A stretch of 64,000 bases of DNA from Bacteroides sp. (GCA_014802325.1 JAAVCK010000027.1:1-64000), one strand, 5' to 3'. Shown: positions 45,581 through 56,883, counted from the stretch's first letter. The notes: generated by a model from the sequence alone, not told the origin. Translations and numbers: made by a program.

Positions 45581-47737
45581 TTATTCCTCAGTATTCTTTT
45601 CTGCATAGTCCTTAAGGAGTTTTTCCTGAACGTCGGTGGGAACTATCTCGTAAGAATCAAATTTCATGGTGAAGGAAGAGCGGCCGCCTGTGATTGACGA
45701 AAGGGCTGTTGAATATGAAGCCATCTCTTTCAAAGGCACCTTGGCAGTGATCATTTCAAAACCATTGTCGCTCGACATACCCATAATCACACCGCGTCGA
45801 CCCTGAAGATCCGAGATTACAGCACCCATATAGTCACTCGGCACAAGAATCTCTACGTTGTAGATCGGTTCAAGAATCTTGGGCTTGGCTGCACGGAATG
45901 CTTCGGAGAATGCATTGCGCGCAGCAAGGCGGAATGAAATTTCATTCGAGTCTACCGGGTGCATCTTACCGTCGTAGATACATACTCTGACATCGCGTGC
46001 ATAACTGCCGGTGAGCGGACCCTGCTCCATGCGATCCATCAGTCCCTTCACGATTGCAGGTATAAAGCGGGCATCGATAGCACCACCGACTATACAGTTG
46101 TGAACCACAAGCTTTCCGCCCCATTCCAATGGAATCTCCTGAGTGTCGCGAATGTTCATCTTGAATTCCTGATTGCCGAAGCGATACGTATCGGGAAGGG
46201 GAGCGCCTTCTTCGTAAGGCTCTATTATGAGATGAACTTCACCAAACTGGCCGGCACCGCCTGACTGCTTTTTATGGCGATAATCGGCACGCGCTTTCTG
46301 ATTGATGGTCTCGCGGTAAGGGATTTTGGGCTCTTCAAATATGATGGGAAGTTTATCATTGTTTTCCACACGCCACTTGAGTGTGCGGAGGTGGAATTCG
46401 CCCTGACCGGAGAGTATCACCTGCTTGAGTTCTTTAGACTGTTCGATGACCCAAGTGGGATCTTCCTCGTGCATACGGGTGAGGATAGTCATCATCTTTT
46501 CAGCATCGCTTTCGGTCACAGGACGGATGGCACGGCGATATTTCGGATCGGGGAAGCGAATGAAGTCAAAGCGGTAATCACAGTCTTTGCCGTCGAGCGT
46601 ATTGCCCGTACGTACATCCTTGAGCTTCACGGTTGCGCCTATGTCGCCGGCACACAGTTTGTCTACCTGAGTCTTTATCTGGCCGCACACACACATGATC
46701 TGAGCTATACGCTCCTTCGAGCCGCGTGTCACATTGTCAAGGTCAACCCCGGGAGTGAGTGTACCCGACATAACTTTAAAATACGATACTTCGCCGATAT
46801 GAGGCTCTACGGTAGTCTTGAACATGTAAAGCGAAAGCGGGCCGTCAGAATCAGGCTTCACCTCTACACCGTCTGCTGTCTCGGGTGCGGGCATATCATC
46901 GACAAACGGCACTACATTGCCGAGGAATTCCATCATGCGGCGTACGCCCATATCCTTGGCGGCGCTTACGCAGAACACAGGATATATCGAACGATCCACC
47001 AGTCCTTTACGGATACCCTCGCGCATCTCGTCTTCGGTAAGATGTCCCTGATCGAAGAATTTCTCCATGAGAGTCTCGTCGTTTTCAGCCGCGGCCTCTA
47101 CGAGGGCATGATGAAGTTCGTTGGCTTTTTCGAGTTCTTCAGCAGGAATATCTTCGATTTTAGGAACACCGCCGTCAGGACCCCATGAGTACTTCTTCAT
47201 AAGAAGAACGTCGATCATGGCATTGAACTGCGGACCGGCGTTAAGCGGATATTGTATTGTCACAATCTTATTGCCGAAATGTTCGCGCAACTGCTCCATC
47301 ACCTTATCATATTCAGCTTTCTCACCATCGAGCTGGTTGAGTGCGAATATCACGGGTTTCTTCAATTTCTGAGTTGTACGGAAGATATTTTGCGTTCCCA
47401 CTTCCACACCATACTGTGAATTGATAAGAATAACTCCTGTATCGGTCACATTAAGTGCGGTTATGGCATTGCCCACGAAGTCGTCTGCACCCGGACAATC
47501 GATAAAGTTAATCTTCTTGCCAAGAAATTCGGCATACATCACGGTGGAAAATACCGAATAACCATATTCTTTTTCTACGGGAAACGAGTCGCTTACTGTA
47601 TTTTTGCCTTCTACGGTACCTCTGCGTTTTATAACTCCACACTCGTAGAGCATAGCTTCAGCAAGTGTGGTTTTACCTGAGCCCTTGCTTCCGAGCAGGG
47701 CTATATTTTTAATTTCGTTGGTTTGATATACTTTCAT
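45581..47737 (-). CDS. Elongation factor G paralogue (EF-G2 type, likely without GTPase activity)
   Basis: A 718-residue EF-G-like factor. The P-loop GSKGSGKT is kept (residues 16-23), but switch II reads DCPGA (80-84) where GTP-hydrolysing factors have DTPGH, so the catalytic His is Ala84; G4 is NQLD (134-137) instead of NKMD. Domains II-V follow, including EF-G domain IV (residues about 460-600) and the C-terminal fold (IYNVEILVPSDYMGAVISDL). A paralogue with this switch change is known in Bacteroides (EF-G2), which translates without GTP hydrolysis and matters for gut colonisation. The start at 47737 (MKVYQTNEIKN) fits family members. It is divergent from lon. Confidence 0.88.
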   Translation of the reverse strand: MKVYQTNEIKNIALLGSKGSGKTTLAEAMLYECGVIKRRGTVEGKNTVSDSFPVEKEYGYSVFSTVMYAEFLGKKINFIDCPGADDFVGNAITALNVTDTGVILINSQYGVEVGTQNIFRTTQKLKKPVIFALNQLDGEKAEYDKVMEQLREHFGNKIVTIQYPLNAGPQFNAMIDVLLMKKYSWGPDGGVPKIEDIPAEELEKANELHHALVEAAAENDETLMEKFFDQGHLTEDEMREGIRKGLVDRSIYPVFCVSAAKDMGVRRMMEFLGNVVPFVDDMPAPETADGVEVKPDSDGPLSLYMFKTTVEPHIGEVSYFKVMSGTLTPGVDLDNVTRGSKERIAQIMCVCGQIKTQVDKLCAGDIGATVKLKDVRTGNTLDGKDCDYRFDFIRFPDPKYRRAIRPVTESDAEKMMTILTRMHEEDPTWVIEQSKELKQVILSGQGEFHLRTLKWRVENNDKLPIIFEEPKIPYRETINQKARADYRHKKQSGGAGQFGEVHLIIEPYEEGAPLPDTYRFGNQEFKMNIRDTQEIPLEWGGKLVVHNCIVGGAIDARFIPAIVKGLMDRMEQGPLTGSYARDVRVCIYDGKMHPVDSNEISFRLAARNAFSEAFRAAKPKILEPIYNVEILVPSDYMGAVISDLQGRRGVIMGMSSDNGFEMITAKVPLKEMASYSTALSSITGGRSSFTMKFDSYEIVPTDVQEKLLKDYAEKNTEE

Positions 47738-47901
47738 GATATCAGTTTTTATGGTTGGTATTAAATTTTGATTCTTTATTTGTAGCCGCAAATTAGTAAT
47801 AAATTCCGAAAGTTTGGTTGCAAATAAATATGTTTTATAACATAACTTTTAAAATATGATTATTATTCATATATAAAGGCTTACAGTTGGGATATTTTTT
47901 G

Positions 47902-47909
47902 TAACTTTG
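47902..47909 (+). promoter_or_regulatory. lon promoter box and structured leader
   Basis: TAACTTTG, about 125 bases before the preferred lon ATG at 48037. In the leader, ATCGGCT (about 47929) can pair with AGCCGAT (about 47970), a 7-base stem. The rest of 47738-47900 is AT-rich and should carry the EF-G2-type promoter, for which I see only imperfect boxes. Confidence 0.55.
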
Positions 47910-48036
47910 CACTCCGAATTACGGTCATATCGGCTGATATAGCTGTGATTTAAGGAATTATGATATTTTGAGCCGATGTCTTTTCCGTGCATAATTTATG
48001 GCAGACGGTTCACATAGCAAAATACGATTGAGAACT

Positions 48037-50415
48037 ATGAGTAACGATAAGAAAACCATAATGTCGGTTGGGCAGATTGAAATTAGCCCTGAAGCCCGCC
48101 TGACACCCCCTGATTACGACGACCTGCCTATTCTGGCTATGCGCGACATTGTGCTGTTTCCAGGTGTGACATTTCCCGTGTCACTTGGTCGCGAGATGTC
48201 GGTAAAGGTCGCCACAGCCGCCAGCGAGAAGAATATACCGGTGGGAGTATTCTGCCAAAACTTTGCAGGCACGGAGAATCCCGGCATTGACGACCTCTAT
48301 GAATTGGGCGTCGTGGCCGACGTGATAAAGGTGCTTGACCTGCCCGACGGCTCGAAGACAGCTATCATCAGCGCGCGCGATAAAGTGAAAAGGATAGGAG
48401 AGGGGGCCGGTAAGGCCGTGCCTGATGCCTTATCCATGAAAGTTGTTCCGGTCAGGGAAACTAATGCACGCAAAGGAGATAAAGAATTTGCAGCACTTTT
48501 TGACGAAATCAAGGCCACTACACTCAATATACTTAATAAAGGTAATGAGATGGCATCGGATCTGGCTTTTAACGTCGAGAGCCTTCCTGATCCGCGTATG
48601 GTGATAAATCTGATCTGCACCCACTCTCCGTTTGAGCAATATATAAAGGAAGAACTTCTCGAATGTAACCGCATAAAAGACCGTGGCTTCAAACTGCTGG
48701 CCGAGCTGTCGCGCAATGAGGAATATGTTGAGCTTAAAGCTGACATACGCCGCAGGGCCAAACAGCGCATGGACGAGCAGCAGCGCAATGCATTTCTGCA
48801 AAACCAATATGACTCTCTGCGAGAAGAGTTATATGGTGATGACGACGATGCCGCCAAACTCCGCGCCAAGGCCGAGACGAAAGCGTTTCCCGAGGAGGTG
48901 ATGAAAGTGTTTGAGAAGGAACTGGACAAACTTTCACGTCTGAATCCTTCCACACCTGACTATTCTGTGCAATACAACTACCTTGAATTGCTGACAGATC
49001 TGCCCTGGGGTGTCGTAGATCCGCTTTCCACCGACTTTGCCAAAGCTCGGGAAATTCTTGATTCGGAGCATTTCGGACTCGAAAAAGTCAAGGAACGCAT
49101 TCTTGAGCAGATTGCAGTGATGATGAACAAGCCTGACGGCAAGTCTCCGATATTATGTCTCGTTGGTGCTCCCGGCGTAGGTAAGACCTCACTTGGTAAG
49201 TCTATGGCCGAAGCTCTCGGACGTAAGTATCAGCGTGTGTCGCTGGGTGGTCTTCACGATGAAGCCGAGATTCGCGGACACCGACGCACTTATATCGGTG
49301 CCATGCCCGGACGTGTGATCGACGTAGTAAAGCGTGCCGGCTCGGCTAATCCCGTGATACTTCTCGACGAAATAGATAAGCTTGGAAAGGATTACAAAGG
49401 TGATCCCGGAGCGGCTTTGCTTGAAGTGCTCGATCCCGAACAAAACGTGAAGTTCCACGACAATTACGTCGACATTGATTTCGATCTGTCAAAAGCCATG
49501 TTTATCACTACGGCCAACACTCTTTCCACCGTACCCGGACCGCTGCTTGACCGAATGGAGATCATCGAAATATCGGGATACCTGCTTGAAGAGAAAATAG
49601 AAATCGCGCTACGCCATCTCGTTCCTCGTGCCATAGGTGAAATCGGATGCCATGATGTGGAATTCACACGTGATGCTATTGCCAAAATCGTGGAAAGTTA
49701 CACTGCCGAGAGCGGTGTGCGACAGCTTGAAAAGAACATCGCATCGATAATCCGCAAGATTATTATGAAGAAGATGAGCGGTGAGGGTGAAATAACCCGT
49801 GTTGACAGCGACATGGTGAAGACTCTGCTCGGCATGGAGAAATACACTCCTGAACGCTATGCTGTGGATTCTACTCCCGGTGTGGCTACCGGACTTGCAT
49901 GGACCGCCGTGGGTGGCGAGATACTTTTCATCGAGTCGGTATTTGTGGGAGCAAAAGCTGAGAAACTCACTATTACCGGAAATCTCGGTGATGTGATGAA
50001 GGAATCGGCCATGATTGCACTGCAGGTTGTAAAATCGCGCGCCGAGCGATACGACATAGCATCCGACTATTTTGAAGGTCATTCTCTTCATATCCATGTT
50101 CCCGAAGGTGCCGTGCCCAAGGATGGACCGTCGGCCGGTATAACACTCGCCACATCCATTATGTCAGCAGCCACCGGACGTCCAGTAAAACCGGGAATAG
50201 CTATGACAGGAGAGCTTACACTCCGTGGCAAAGTGCTTCCGGTAGGTGGTATCAAAGAGAAGATACTTGCGGCTAAAAGAGCCGGAATCAATACTGTGAT
50301 TCTCTGCTCGCTCAACCGTAAGGATATTGACGACATCCCGGCCGAATATATCGACGGCATGACATTCCATTACGTCGGAAATATCGACGAAGTTATCGAA
50401 TATACGCTCGAATAA
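48037..50415 (+). CDS. lon: ATP-dependent protease Lon
   Basis: A Lon protease of 792 residues: N-terminal substrate domain (LPILAMRDIVLFPGVTFPVS), AAA+ module with Walker A GAPGVGKTSL and Walker B VILLDEIDKLG, and the peptidase domain with the catalytic Ser in PKDGPSAG and Lys in GGIKEKILAAKRAG. Lon degrades damaged and regulatory proteins. An in-frame ATG at 47998 would add 13 residues; 48037 (MSNDKKTIMS) is my preference. A -7 box is at 47902 and a terminator follows at 50443. Confidence 0.96.
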   Translation: MSNDKKTIMSVGQIEISPEARLTPPDYDDLPILAMRDIVLFPGVTFPVSLGREMSVKVATAASEKNIPVGVFCQNFAGTENPGIDDLYELGVVADVIKVLDLPDGSKTAIISARDKVKRIGEGAGKAVPDALSMKVVPVRETNARKGDKEFAALFDEIKATTLNILNKGNEMASDLAFNVESLPDPRMVINLICTHSPFEQYIKEELLECNRIKDRGFKLLAELSRNEEYVELKADIRRRAKQRMDEQQRNAFLQNQYDSLREELYGDDDDAAKLRAKAETKAFPEEVMKVFEKELDKLSRLNPSTPDYSVQYNYLELLTDLPWGVVDPLSTDFAKAREILDSEHFGLEKVKERILEQIAVMMNKPDGKSPILCLVGAPGVGKTSLGKSMAEALGRKYQRVSLGGLHDEAEIRGHRRTYIGAMPGRVIDVVKRAGSANPVILLDEIDKLGKDYKGDPGAALLEVLDPEQNVKFHDNYVDIDFDLSKAMFITTANTLSTVPGPLLDRMEIIEISGYLLEEKIEIALRHLVPRAIGEIGCHDVEFTRDAIAKIVESYTAESGVRQLEKNIASIIRKIIMKKMSGEGEITRVDSDMVKTLLGMEKYTPERYAVDSTPGVATGLAWTAVGGEILFIESVFVGAKAEKLTITGNLGDVMKESAMIALQVVKSRAERYDIASDYFEGHSLHIHVPEGAVPKDGPSAGITLATSIMSAATGRPVKPGIAMTGELTLRGKVLPVGGIKEKILAAKRAGINTVILCSLNRKDIDDIPAEYIDGMTFHYVGNIDEVIEYTLE

Positions 50416-50442
50416 TCACTCGTGATATACACAGTATATATA

Positions 50443-50474
50443 CGGCGGCCTCTGATCAAGGCCGCCGCTTTTGC
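50443..50474 (+). terminator. lon terminator
   Basis: CGGCGGCC pairs with GGCCGCCG around a 9-base loop and is followed by CTTTTGCG. Confidence 0.8.
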
Positions 50475-50560
50475 GTATGCATTCTGGATATTTAACAAAA
50501 AATAACGATTTAGCCACCTCTAAGCTCTTACTAATATATACATATAAAGCAAAAAAATGA

Positions 50561-52078
<1,518 letters not shown>

Positions 52079-52107
52079 GAAATATTTGTCTGAAAATACA
52101 CTGATTA

Positions 52108-52150
52108 CTGCCGCCGGAATTAAAATCCCATTCCGGCGGCAGCTTTTTTT
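52108..52150 (+). terminator. guaB terminator
   Basis: CTGCCGCCGGAAT pairs perfectly with ATTCCGGCGGCAG, followed by CTTTTTTT: a textbook intrinsic terminator. Confidence 0.93.
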
Positions 52151-52184
52151 ATCATGGTGCAATATTCGGCACTCATCTTCGTTT

Positions 52185-52201
52185 ATAGTTTAGTAAACTA
52201 T
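52185..52201. promoter_or_regulatory. Perfect 17-base palindrome before the PpiC gene
   Basis: ATAGTTTAGTAAACTAT, symmetric about the central G, ends 12 bases before the ATG at 52214. Position and symmetry suit an operator for a dimeric regulator, but no candidate protein is adjacent. Confidence 0.5.
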
Positions 52202-52213
52202 TTCTTAATATCG

Positions 52214-54154
52214 ATGAAAAAAGTATTTCTCCCTGTAGCAGTCGTTTCGCTCGCTTTAGCATGTGCGGCTGCTGCCAAGAACGACGATCCGGTGCTGATG
52301 ACGGTCAACGGCAAGTCAGTTCCTGTGAGCGAATTCCAATATCTGTTTGAGAAAAACAATGCCCAGCAGGAGACTCCTCAGTCACTTGATGAATATATCG
52401 ACATGTTCATCACTTATAAGCTGAAAGTAGCCGACGCCGAAGCCGCCGGCCTGGATACGACGGCTGCATTCCACAAGGAATTCAAGGGCTATTGTGATGA
52501 ACTCGCCGCTCCCTATTTGCGCGACTCGCTTACAGCAGAGCGACTCGTCAATGAGGCCTACGACCGTATGAAGCGTCGCGTTTCCATCAGTCAGATCATG
52601 CTACCTATCGGTAATACCTCTGAGGAAAAGGCAGCAAATCGTGCTCGACTTGACAGCATCAGAACGGCGATACTTAACGGTGCTGATTTCAGCGAAATGG
52701 CAGTCAAGTATTCTTCTGACAGAAATGTGAAATACAACAAGGGTTACTACGGATATATAGCTCCCAACATGTATCCTTATCCTTTTGAAGAAGCAGCTTA
52801 TTCCACCCCGGTAGGTGAAATCTCTCCGGTTATTGACGATGCGCCTTATGGATACCACATTATCCGCGTCGAAGCTGAGAAGCCGGATGAAGGCCGCGTG
52901 CATGCACGTCACATCCTTAAACTCACCCGCAATATGTCGCAGGAAGAGCAGGATAAGAAAAAGCAGCAGATTGATTCGCTCTACAATCTTGTGACTATTG
53001 AAGGTGCTGATTTCGGAGAACTTGCTGAAAAATTCAGCGATGATACCGGTTCGGCAAAACGTCAGGGCGATCTTGGTGCTTTCGGCATTGGCCGCATGGT
53101 CCCTGAATTTGAGCAGGCTGCTTTTGCACTTCAGCCCGGTGAGGTATCCAAGCCTGTCAAGACTTCTTACGGATGGCATATTATTCAGCTAATCGAACGC
53201 TTGCCAATGGAAACGCTCGACGAGGTTCGCCCCGCCATACAGTCGATGATATCGCGTGACCAGCGCTCACGTATGCCCGAGATAGAAAAACTCAACCAGC
53301 TTAAAAAGAAGTACCACGCTGTCATGGTACCTGACGGCATGGAAAAAGTCAAGTCTATCATCAGTGCCGGAGCTACTCCGGCCGAGGCTTTAGGTCAGGT
53401 TGCATCTTCGGATATAGTTGTAGCGTCTATTAACGGAAACAATATCAAGGCTTCAGAAGTGATGACTACAGTAGGGGAGAGCACCCGTAATACTACTCCC
53501 GACGCTTGGTCTACTTTTGAGGATGCTGCTTCAAATTATCTCAGCGATCAGACTGTAGACTATTTCAAGGCTCATATCGGTGATGAAAATCCCACTTTCC
53601 GCAATCTTGTCAATGAATATCGCGACGGTATCCTTCTCTTTGAAATCTCCAACAGAAATATTTGGGATAAGAGCAATAAGGATAAGGACGGTGTTGAAGC
53701 ATTCTTTAATGCCAACCGTGCGAAATACTCTTGGTCTGCTCCCAAGTACAAAGGTTATGTGATCTTCGCTACATCTGACTCCATTGCCACCGCTGCAAAG
53801 AAGTTTCTTGCTGATAACACCATTGGCAACGATACTCTCTCAGTAACTCTCCGCAAGGAGTTTGGCCGCAACATTAAAGTTGAGAAAGTAATTGCCGGTC
53901 AAGGCGAGAACGCTATTCTTGATAATGTGGCTTTCGGTGGCGAGAAACCCGAGCCGGTGGGTAGATGGATAGAATGGTTTGGCTACAATGGCCGAGTTAT
54001 TCCACAGCCTGAGGAAGCTGCCGATGTGCGTGGCGCTGTGACGGAGGATTATCAGAAGCAGCTCGAACAGAATTGGGTAACTGATCTGCATAAGAAGTAT
54101 AAGGTCAAGCTCAATAAGAAAGAGGTTGATAAACTTAAGAAAGCAAATAAATAA
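52214..54154 (+). CDS. Periplasmic peptidylprolyl isomerase with two PpiC domains
   Basis: A 646-residue exported folding factor (signal peptide about 1-20, ending in ALACAAAA). Two rotamase (PpiC/SurA) domains are visible: the first near residues 120-225 (RVSISQIMLPIG ... APYGYHIIRVEAE) and the second near 230-335 (RVHARHILKLTRN ... SYGWHIIQLIER). SurA-like proteins chaperone outer-membrane proteins through the periplasm. The start at 52214 gives a normal signal peptide; the longer in-frame start at 52154 does not. A palindrome lies just upstream, and a terminator follows. Confidence 0.92.
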   Translation: MKKVFLPVAVVSLALACAAAAKNDDPVLMTVNGKSVPVSEFQYLFEKNNAQQETPQSLDEYIDMFITYKLKVADAEAAGLDTTAAFHKEFKGYCDELAAPYLRDSLTAERLVNEAYDRMKRRVSISQIMLPIGNTSEEKAANRARLDSIRTAILNGADFSEMAVKYSSDRNVKYNKGYYGYIAPNMYPYPFEEAAYSTPVGEISPVIDDAPYGYHIIRVEAEKPDEGRVHARHILKLTRNMSQEEQDKKKQQIDSLYNLVTIEGADFGELAEKFSDDTGSAKRQGDLGAFGIGRMVPEFEQAAFALQPGEVSKPVKTSYGWHIIQLIERLPMETLDEVRPAIQSMISRDQRSRMPEIEKLNQLKKKYHAVMVPDGMEKVKSIISAGATPAEALGQVASSDIVVASINGNNIKASEVMTTVGESTRNTTPDAWSTFEDAASNYLSDQTVDYFKAHIGDENPTFRNLVNEYRDGILLFEISNRNIWDKSNKDKDGVEAFFNANRAKYSWSAPKYKGYVIFATSDSIATAAKKFLADNTIGNDTLSVTLRKEFGRNIKVEKVIAGQGENAILDNVAFGGEKPEPVGRWIEWFGYNGRVIPQPEEAADVRGAVTEDYQKQLEQNWVTDLHKKYKVKLNKKEVDKLKKANK

Positions 54155-54187
54155 TTTACGGTCTTATCGACGTCAAAACGTAAGCAG

Positions 54188-54230
54188 TCCGCAACCAGTA
54201 TTTATCTGATTGCGGACTGCATTTTTATAT
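54188..54230 (+). terminator. Terminator of the PpiC gene
   Basis: GCAGTCCGCAA pairs with TTGCGGACTGC around a 15-base loop and is followed by ATTTTTATA. A second hairpin (CGCCTGAC/GTCAGGCG, 54239-54260) follows and may serve the convergent DUF4332 gene. Confidence 0.85.
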
Positions 54231-54271
54231 AGTCGCCTGACCATCCGGAAAGTCAGGCGTCAGGGCCTAAT

Positions 54272-54679
54272 TCAATATTTAATTCTGGGTTCGAGCTCTT
54301 TAGCCTGTTCTACCATATTAGCCACTTCTGATTCAGCGGGCACGCGATTACAGAGATTTTTAGCTTCATTCACCTCCACGAGTTTGGCGTGAAGATTTGC
54401 GGGCACACGGTGACGAAGTTCCTTCACTGTATCTACACCCGATGCTTCGAGCAATTCAGCAAACTGTCCGGCGATGCCTTTTATTCGGAATAGATCAGCA
54501 TGGTTAGCCCATTTGAGAATCAGCTTTTCTGAAATTCCTGTTTCTTCAGCGAGAGTTTCACGACCTTTTTTGGTATCTGCCTTGTCAAGCAGATCGTCAG
54601 TAGTCTTCACGCCGGCTGCTTCAAGTTTCTCAGCATATACGCTACCGATACCTTCAATTTCTACAATTTTGTAAGCCAT
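54272..54679 (-). CDS. DUF4332 helix-hairpin-helix protein
   Basis: A 135-residue cytoplasmic protein with repeated helix-hairpin-helix-like motifs: IEGIGSVYAEKLEAAGVKTTDD (about 8-27) and IKGIAGQFAELLEASGVDTV (about 65-84) are two copies of the same pattern that in other proteins contacts DNA backbone. DUF4332 proteins are small and of unknown function. Length fits. Single-gene unit, convergent with the PpiC gene. Confidence 0.88.
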   Translation of the reverse strand: MAYKIVEIEGIGSVYAEKLEAAGVKTTDDLLDKADTKKGRETLAEETGISEKLILKWANHADLFRIKGIAGQFAELLEASGVDTVKELRHRVPANLHAKLVEVNEAKNLCNRVPAESEVANMVEQAKELEPRIKY

Positions 54680-55563
54680 AACATAAATAGTTGAGGGGTT
54701 GATAATTTGTCTGTTATTAAAAGTGAGTTACGACTTACATGGTGTGTTAGTCGTTACAACTTTATAACGATTCATGGCTAAAAAAAGTTCTCAATAGCTA
54801 TAAAAATAATTTTTAACGGGATTTTCTCACGAAAGATTTTCTGGTTATTTACCGCGCATTTTCAGAATTACCCTAAAATATCTATAATAGCATATCTATA
54901 TTAGCGTGGAAATATTAGAAGCTCATATAACAGCGGGGTGTTTCAACCGGTTATTATGCCCGGTAAAGTAATGAAATATCTTGAGGAATAGCGATTTCAA
55001 ATCCTCCGAGTGAAAAAAGCCGTAAGCATCAGTATATTAGAGATTTGCCAAGAAATATTTGTATTTTCTTGGGACAGAACCGCGCCTGGAGTTGAACACA
55101 CAACAAAGTGCACATTCTGCCAAATCATAGGCTGTGTGGTGAGCGTTAGAAATTCCGGGGATAATTCATGGCAACGCAGCTTATCTGATATTGAGAGGTC
55201 ATCATACAGCGATAAAAGGGAATAATTGATTCTACGCAATTCTCTAACAGATAGATTAGCGATTGGTGCGCCGGCGTTTTTACAAGCGATTAATGGTATT
55301 ACAACGATTGAATCTATCTATTTTTGTATCTTATGGCATGGGTGCATAGGTTTGCTCGTGTTAACGGCGGCTGAATAGCCTCAAGGATCTGAGAATTTTC
55401 ACCCGCGTTCCAATATAGCAAAAGCTAAATTTTACATAATAGTAATTATGGAGCATTACATGGAGATAGAGGAGGACCTGTCCTGCTCTTGTCAATATAT
55501 GGAAATTTTATCCATTCTACCGCAATTTTGGCAGACAAATTTCTGCATCTACCATAAAAAGTG
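54680..55563. other. Gene-poor AT-rich stretch upstream of crcB
   Basis: About 880 bases without a gene that I can support. It contains a hairpin CCAAGAAATA/TATTTTCTTGG at 55048-55072 with no T-run, and a -7-like TATTTTTG at 55319-55326. The 80-codon minus-strand frame at 54997-55239 shows no family pattern and no start context. It may be a decayed gene or hold small RNAs. Confidence 0.5.
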
Positions 55564-55571
55564 TATTTTTG
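55564..55571 (+). promoter_or_regulatory. crcB promoter box, leaderless start
   Basis: TATTTTTG ends 7 bases before the crcB ATG at 55579. There is no room for a fluoride riboswitch in the transcript. Confidence 0.55.
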
Positions 55572-55578
55572 TCCGACT

Positions 55579-55965
55579 ATGGCATCTAATCTGATAAATA
55601 TTTTATTCGTTGGCGCCGGAAGTTGTCTCGGCGGAGTTTCTCGATATCTTTTAGGAAAATTTTTAGGCTACTTCTGGCCTGACAGCTTTCCTTGGGGAAC
55701 TTTTATTATAAACATCATCGGATGCTTCATTCTCGGCATGATCTACGGAAGTCTTAACAAAGGCTATTATATGTCGTCAAGACTGAAATTATTTCTCACC
55801 GTTGGCTTTTGCGGCGGATTCACTACATTCTCCACATTCATCCATGAGAATTTTCAGCTGCTGCAACAAGGTCTGCCTATCCAATTCACCATCTACTCCG
55901 CGGCAAGTTTTGCTGTGGGATTGCTTTTTCTTTACATGGGATATCATATAACGCGACTGATTTGA
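55579..55965 (+). CDS. crcB: Fluoride channel CrcB/Fluc
   Basis: A 128-residue inner-membrane protein with four spans that forms a dual-topology dimeric fluoride channel. Signatures are GGVSRYLLG (about 15-23), WGTFIINIIGCFILG (about 36-50, with the conserved Asn) and GFCGGFTTFSTFIHE (about 77-91). The start at 55579 lies 7 bases after a -7 box. No fluoride riboswitch precedes it, unlike many crcB genes, so control by fluoride is not evident. It stands alone between two gene-poor stretches. Confidence 0.93.
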   Translation: MASNLINILFVGAGSCLGGVSRYLLGKFLGYFWPDSFPWGTFIINIIGCFILGMIYGSLNKGYYMSSRLKLFLTVGFCGGFTTFSTFIHENFQLLQQGLPIQFTIYSAASFAVGLLFLYMGYHITRLI

Positions 55966-56463
55966 TAAGCCCCTACTTTAATTATGGTTAGTAAATTTTC
56001 CGTTTGGTGAGTTGATGCCTGTGCATTAGAACACTGTGGCGCGCTGGCCGTATAATCGACTTGCCGCTTCGTTATGCGAAAAAAAGGAGCACAACTATAC
56101 GAAATATTTCTATGCAATGATTTGAGAATCAATTTTGTAGGGACGCTCACTGGGAAGCAGCCGCTGGTAGATGGGTGCGCGACTACGGCGATTAAATTTC
56201 CTTTTTGCCCTGCCGGACACTCATATGCGTCACTACTAAATTGATTGACACTGTGCTACATCCATTAGGTGAAATTTTCAGAATTGTATAATTCTTATTT
56301 TGTTCTACCGGGTGCTCCTGCGAAGCTCCCTAAAGGCTATGCAGTACCTTAACTCCTCATCTCGAAAAATCCACACCGGAAAATTTCCATCCCCACTCAC
56401 CGGAAATATCTACTGACCACTAATGATCATTTTATTATTATCACTTTATCTGAATTAAGGCAT
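55966..56463. other. Gene-free stretch between crcB and rplS
   Basis: About 500 bases with many stops in all frames and no recognisable gene. No clear promoter, repeat or tRNA-like structure is visible. Confidence 0.5.
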
Positions 56464-56506
56464 AAAAAAATCGCCGCTGTCTCATCAACGAGAAATGCGG
56501 CGACCA
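56464..56506 (-). terminator. rplS terminator
   Basis: On the minus strand GTCGCCGC pairs with GCGGCGAT around a 17-base loop and is followed by TTTTTTATG, starting 15 bases after the rplS stop. Confidence 0.88.
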
Positions 56507-56520
56507 TTCTTTTTATCGAA

Positions 56521-56883
56521 TTACTTATTGATTTTCTTAGGCTTGCGCTCTTTGATACGAGCCTTTTTACCGGTGAGTTTACGCAGATAATAAAGTTTTG
56601 CGCGACGCACCTTACCAAGCTTGTTGATGGTGATTGAATCGATAAAAGGCGATTCGATGGGGAAAATACGCTCAACACCGATGTTATCGCTGATCTTGCG
56701 AACGGTGAAGCGCTTCTTGCTGCCCTCGCCTGAGATACGGATAACTACACCACGATACTGCTGGATACGCTCTTTGTTACCCTCCTTGATGCGGTAAGCC
56801 ACTGTGATAGTGTCGCCGGGAGCAAAGTCTTCAAAACGCTTGCCGGTTGCAAATGCTTCTTCAGCAATTTTAATTAAATCCAT
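56521..56883 (-). CDS. rplS: 50S ribosomal protein L19
   Basis: A 120-residue ribosomal protein at the interface of the 50S and 30S subunits. Family segments are [20 protein letters not shown] (about 19-38), [20 protein letters not shown] (about 46-65) and [20 protein letters not shown] near the basic C-terminus. It is a single-gene unit here (rimM and trmD are elsewhere), with a promoter at 56962 and a structured leader that may bind L19 itself. Confidence 0.97.
   Translation of the reverse strand: MDLIKIAEEAFATGKRFEDFAPGDTITVAYRIKEGNKERIQQYRGVVIRISGEGSKKRFTVRKISDNIGVERIFPIESPFIDSITINKLGKVRRAKLYYLRKLTGKKARIKERKPKKINK

Noticed and set aside
46274-47188. 304-codon plus-strand frame opposite the EF-G paralogue
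   Set aside because: Shadow frame; the minus-strand protein is clearly real.
48297-48953. 218-codon minus-strand frame in lon
   Set aside because: Ser/Arg-rich shadow composition, no family trait.
55085-55105. tRNA T-arm-like sequence (GTTCAACTCC on the minus strand)
   Set aside because: No acceptor, D-arm or anticodon stems can be built around it.
54997-55239. 80-codon minus-strand frame in the gene-poor stretch
   Set aside because: No recognisable pattern, poor start context, isolated; chance frame more likely.
55441-55578. Fluoride riboswitch before crcB
   Set aside because: The conserved crcB-RNA core is not visible and the promoter box leaves no leader.
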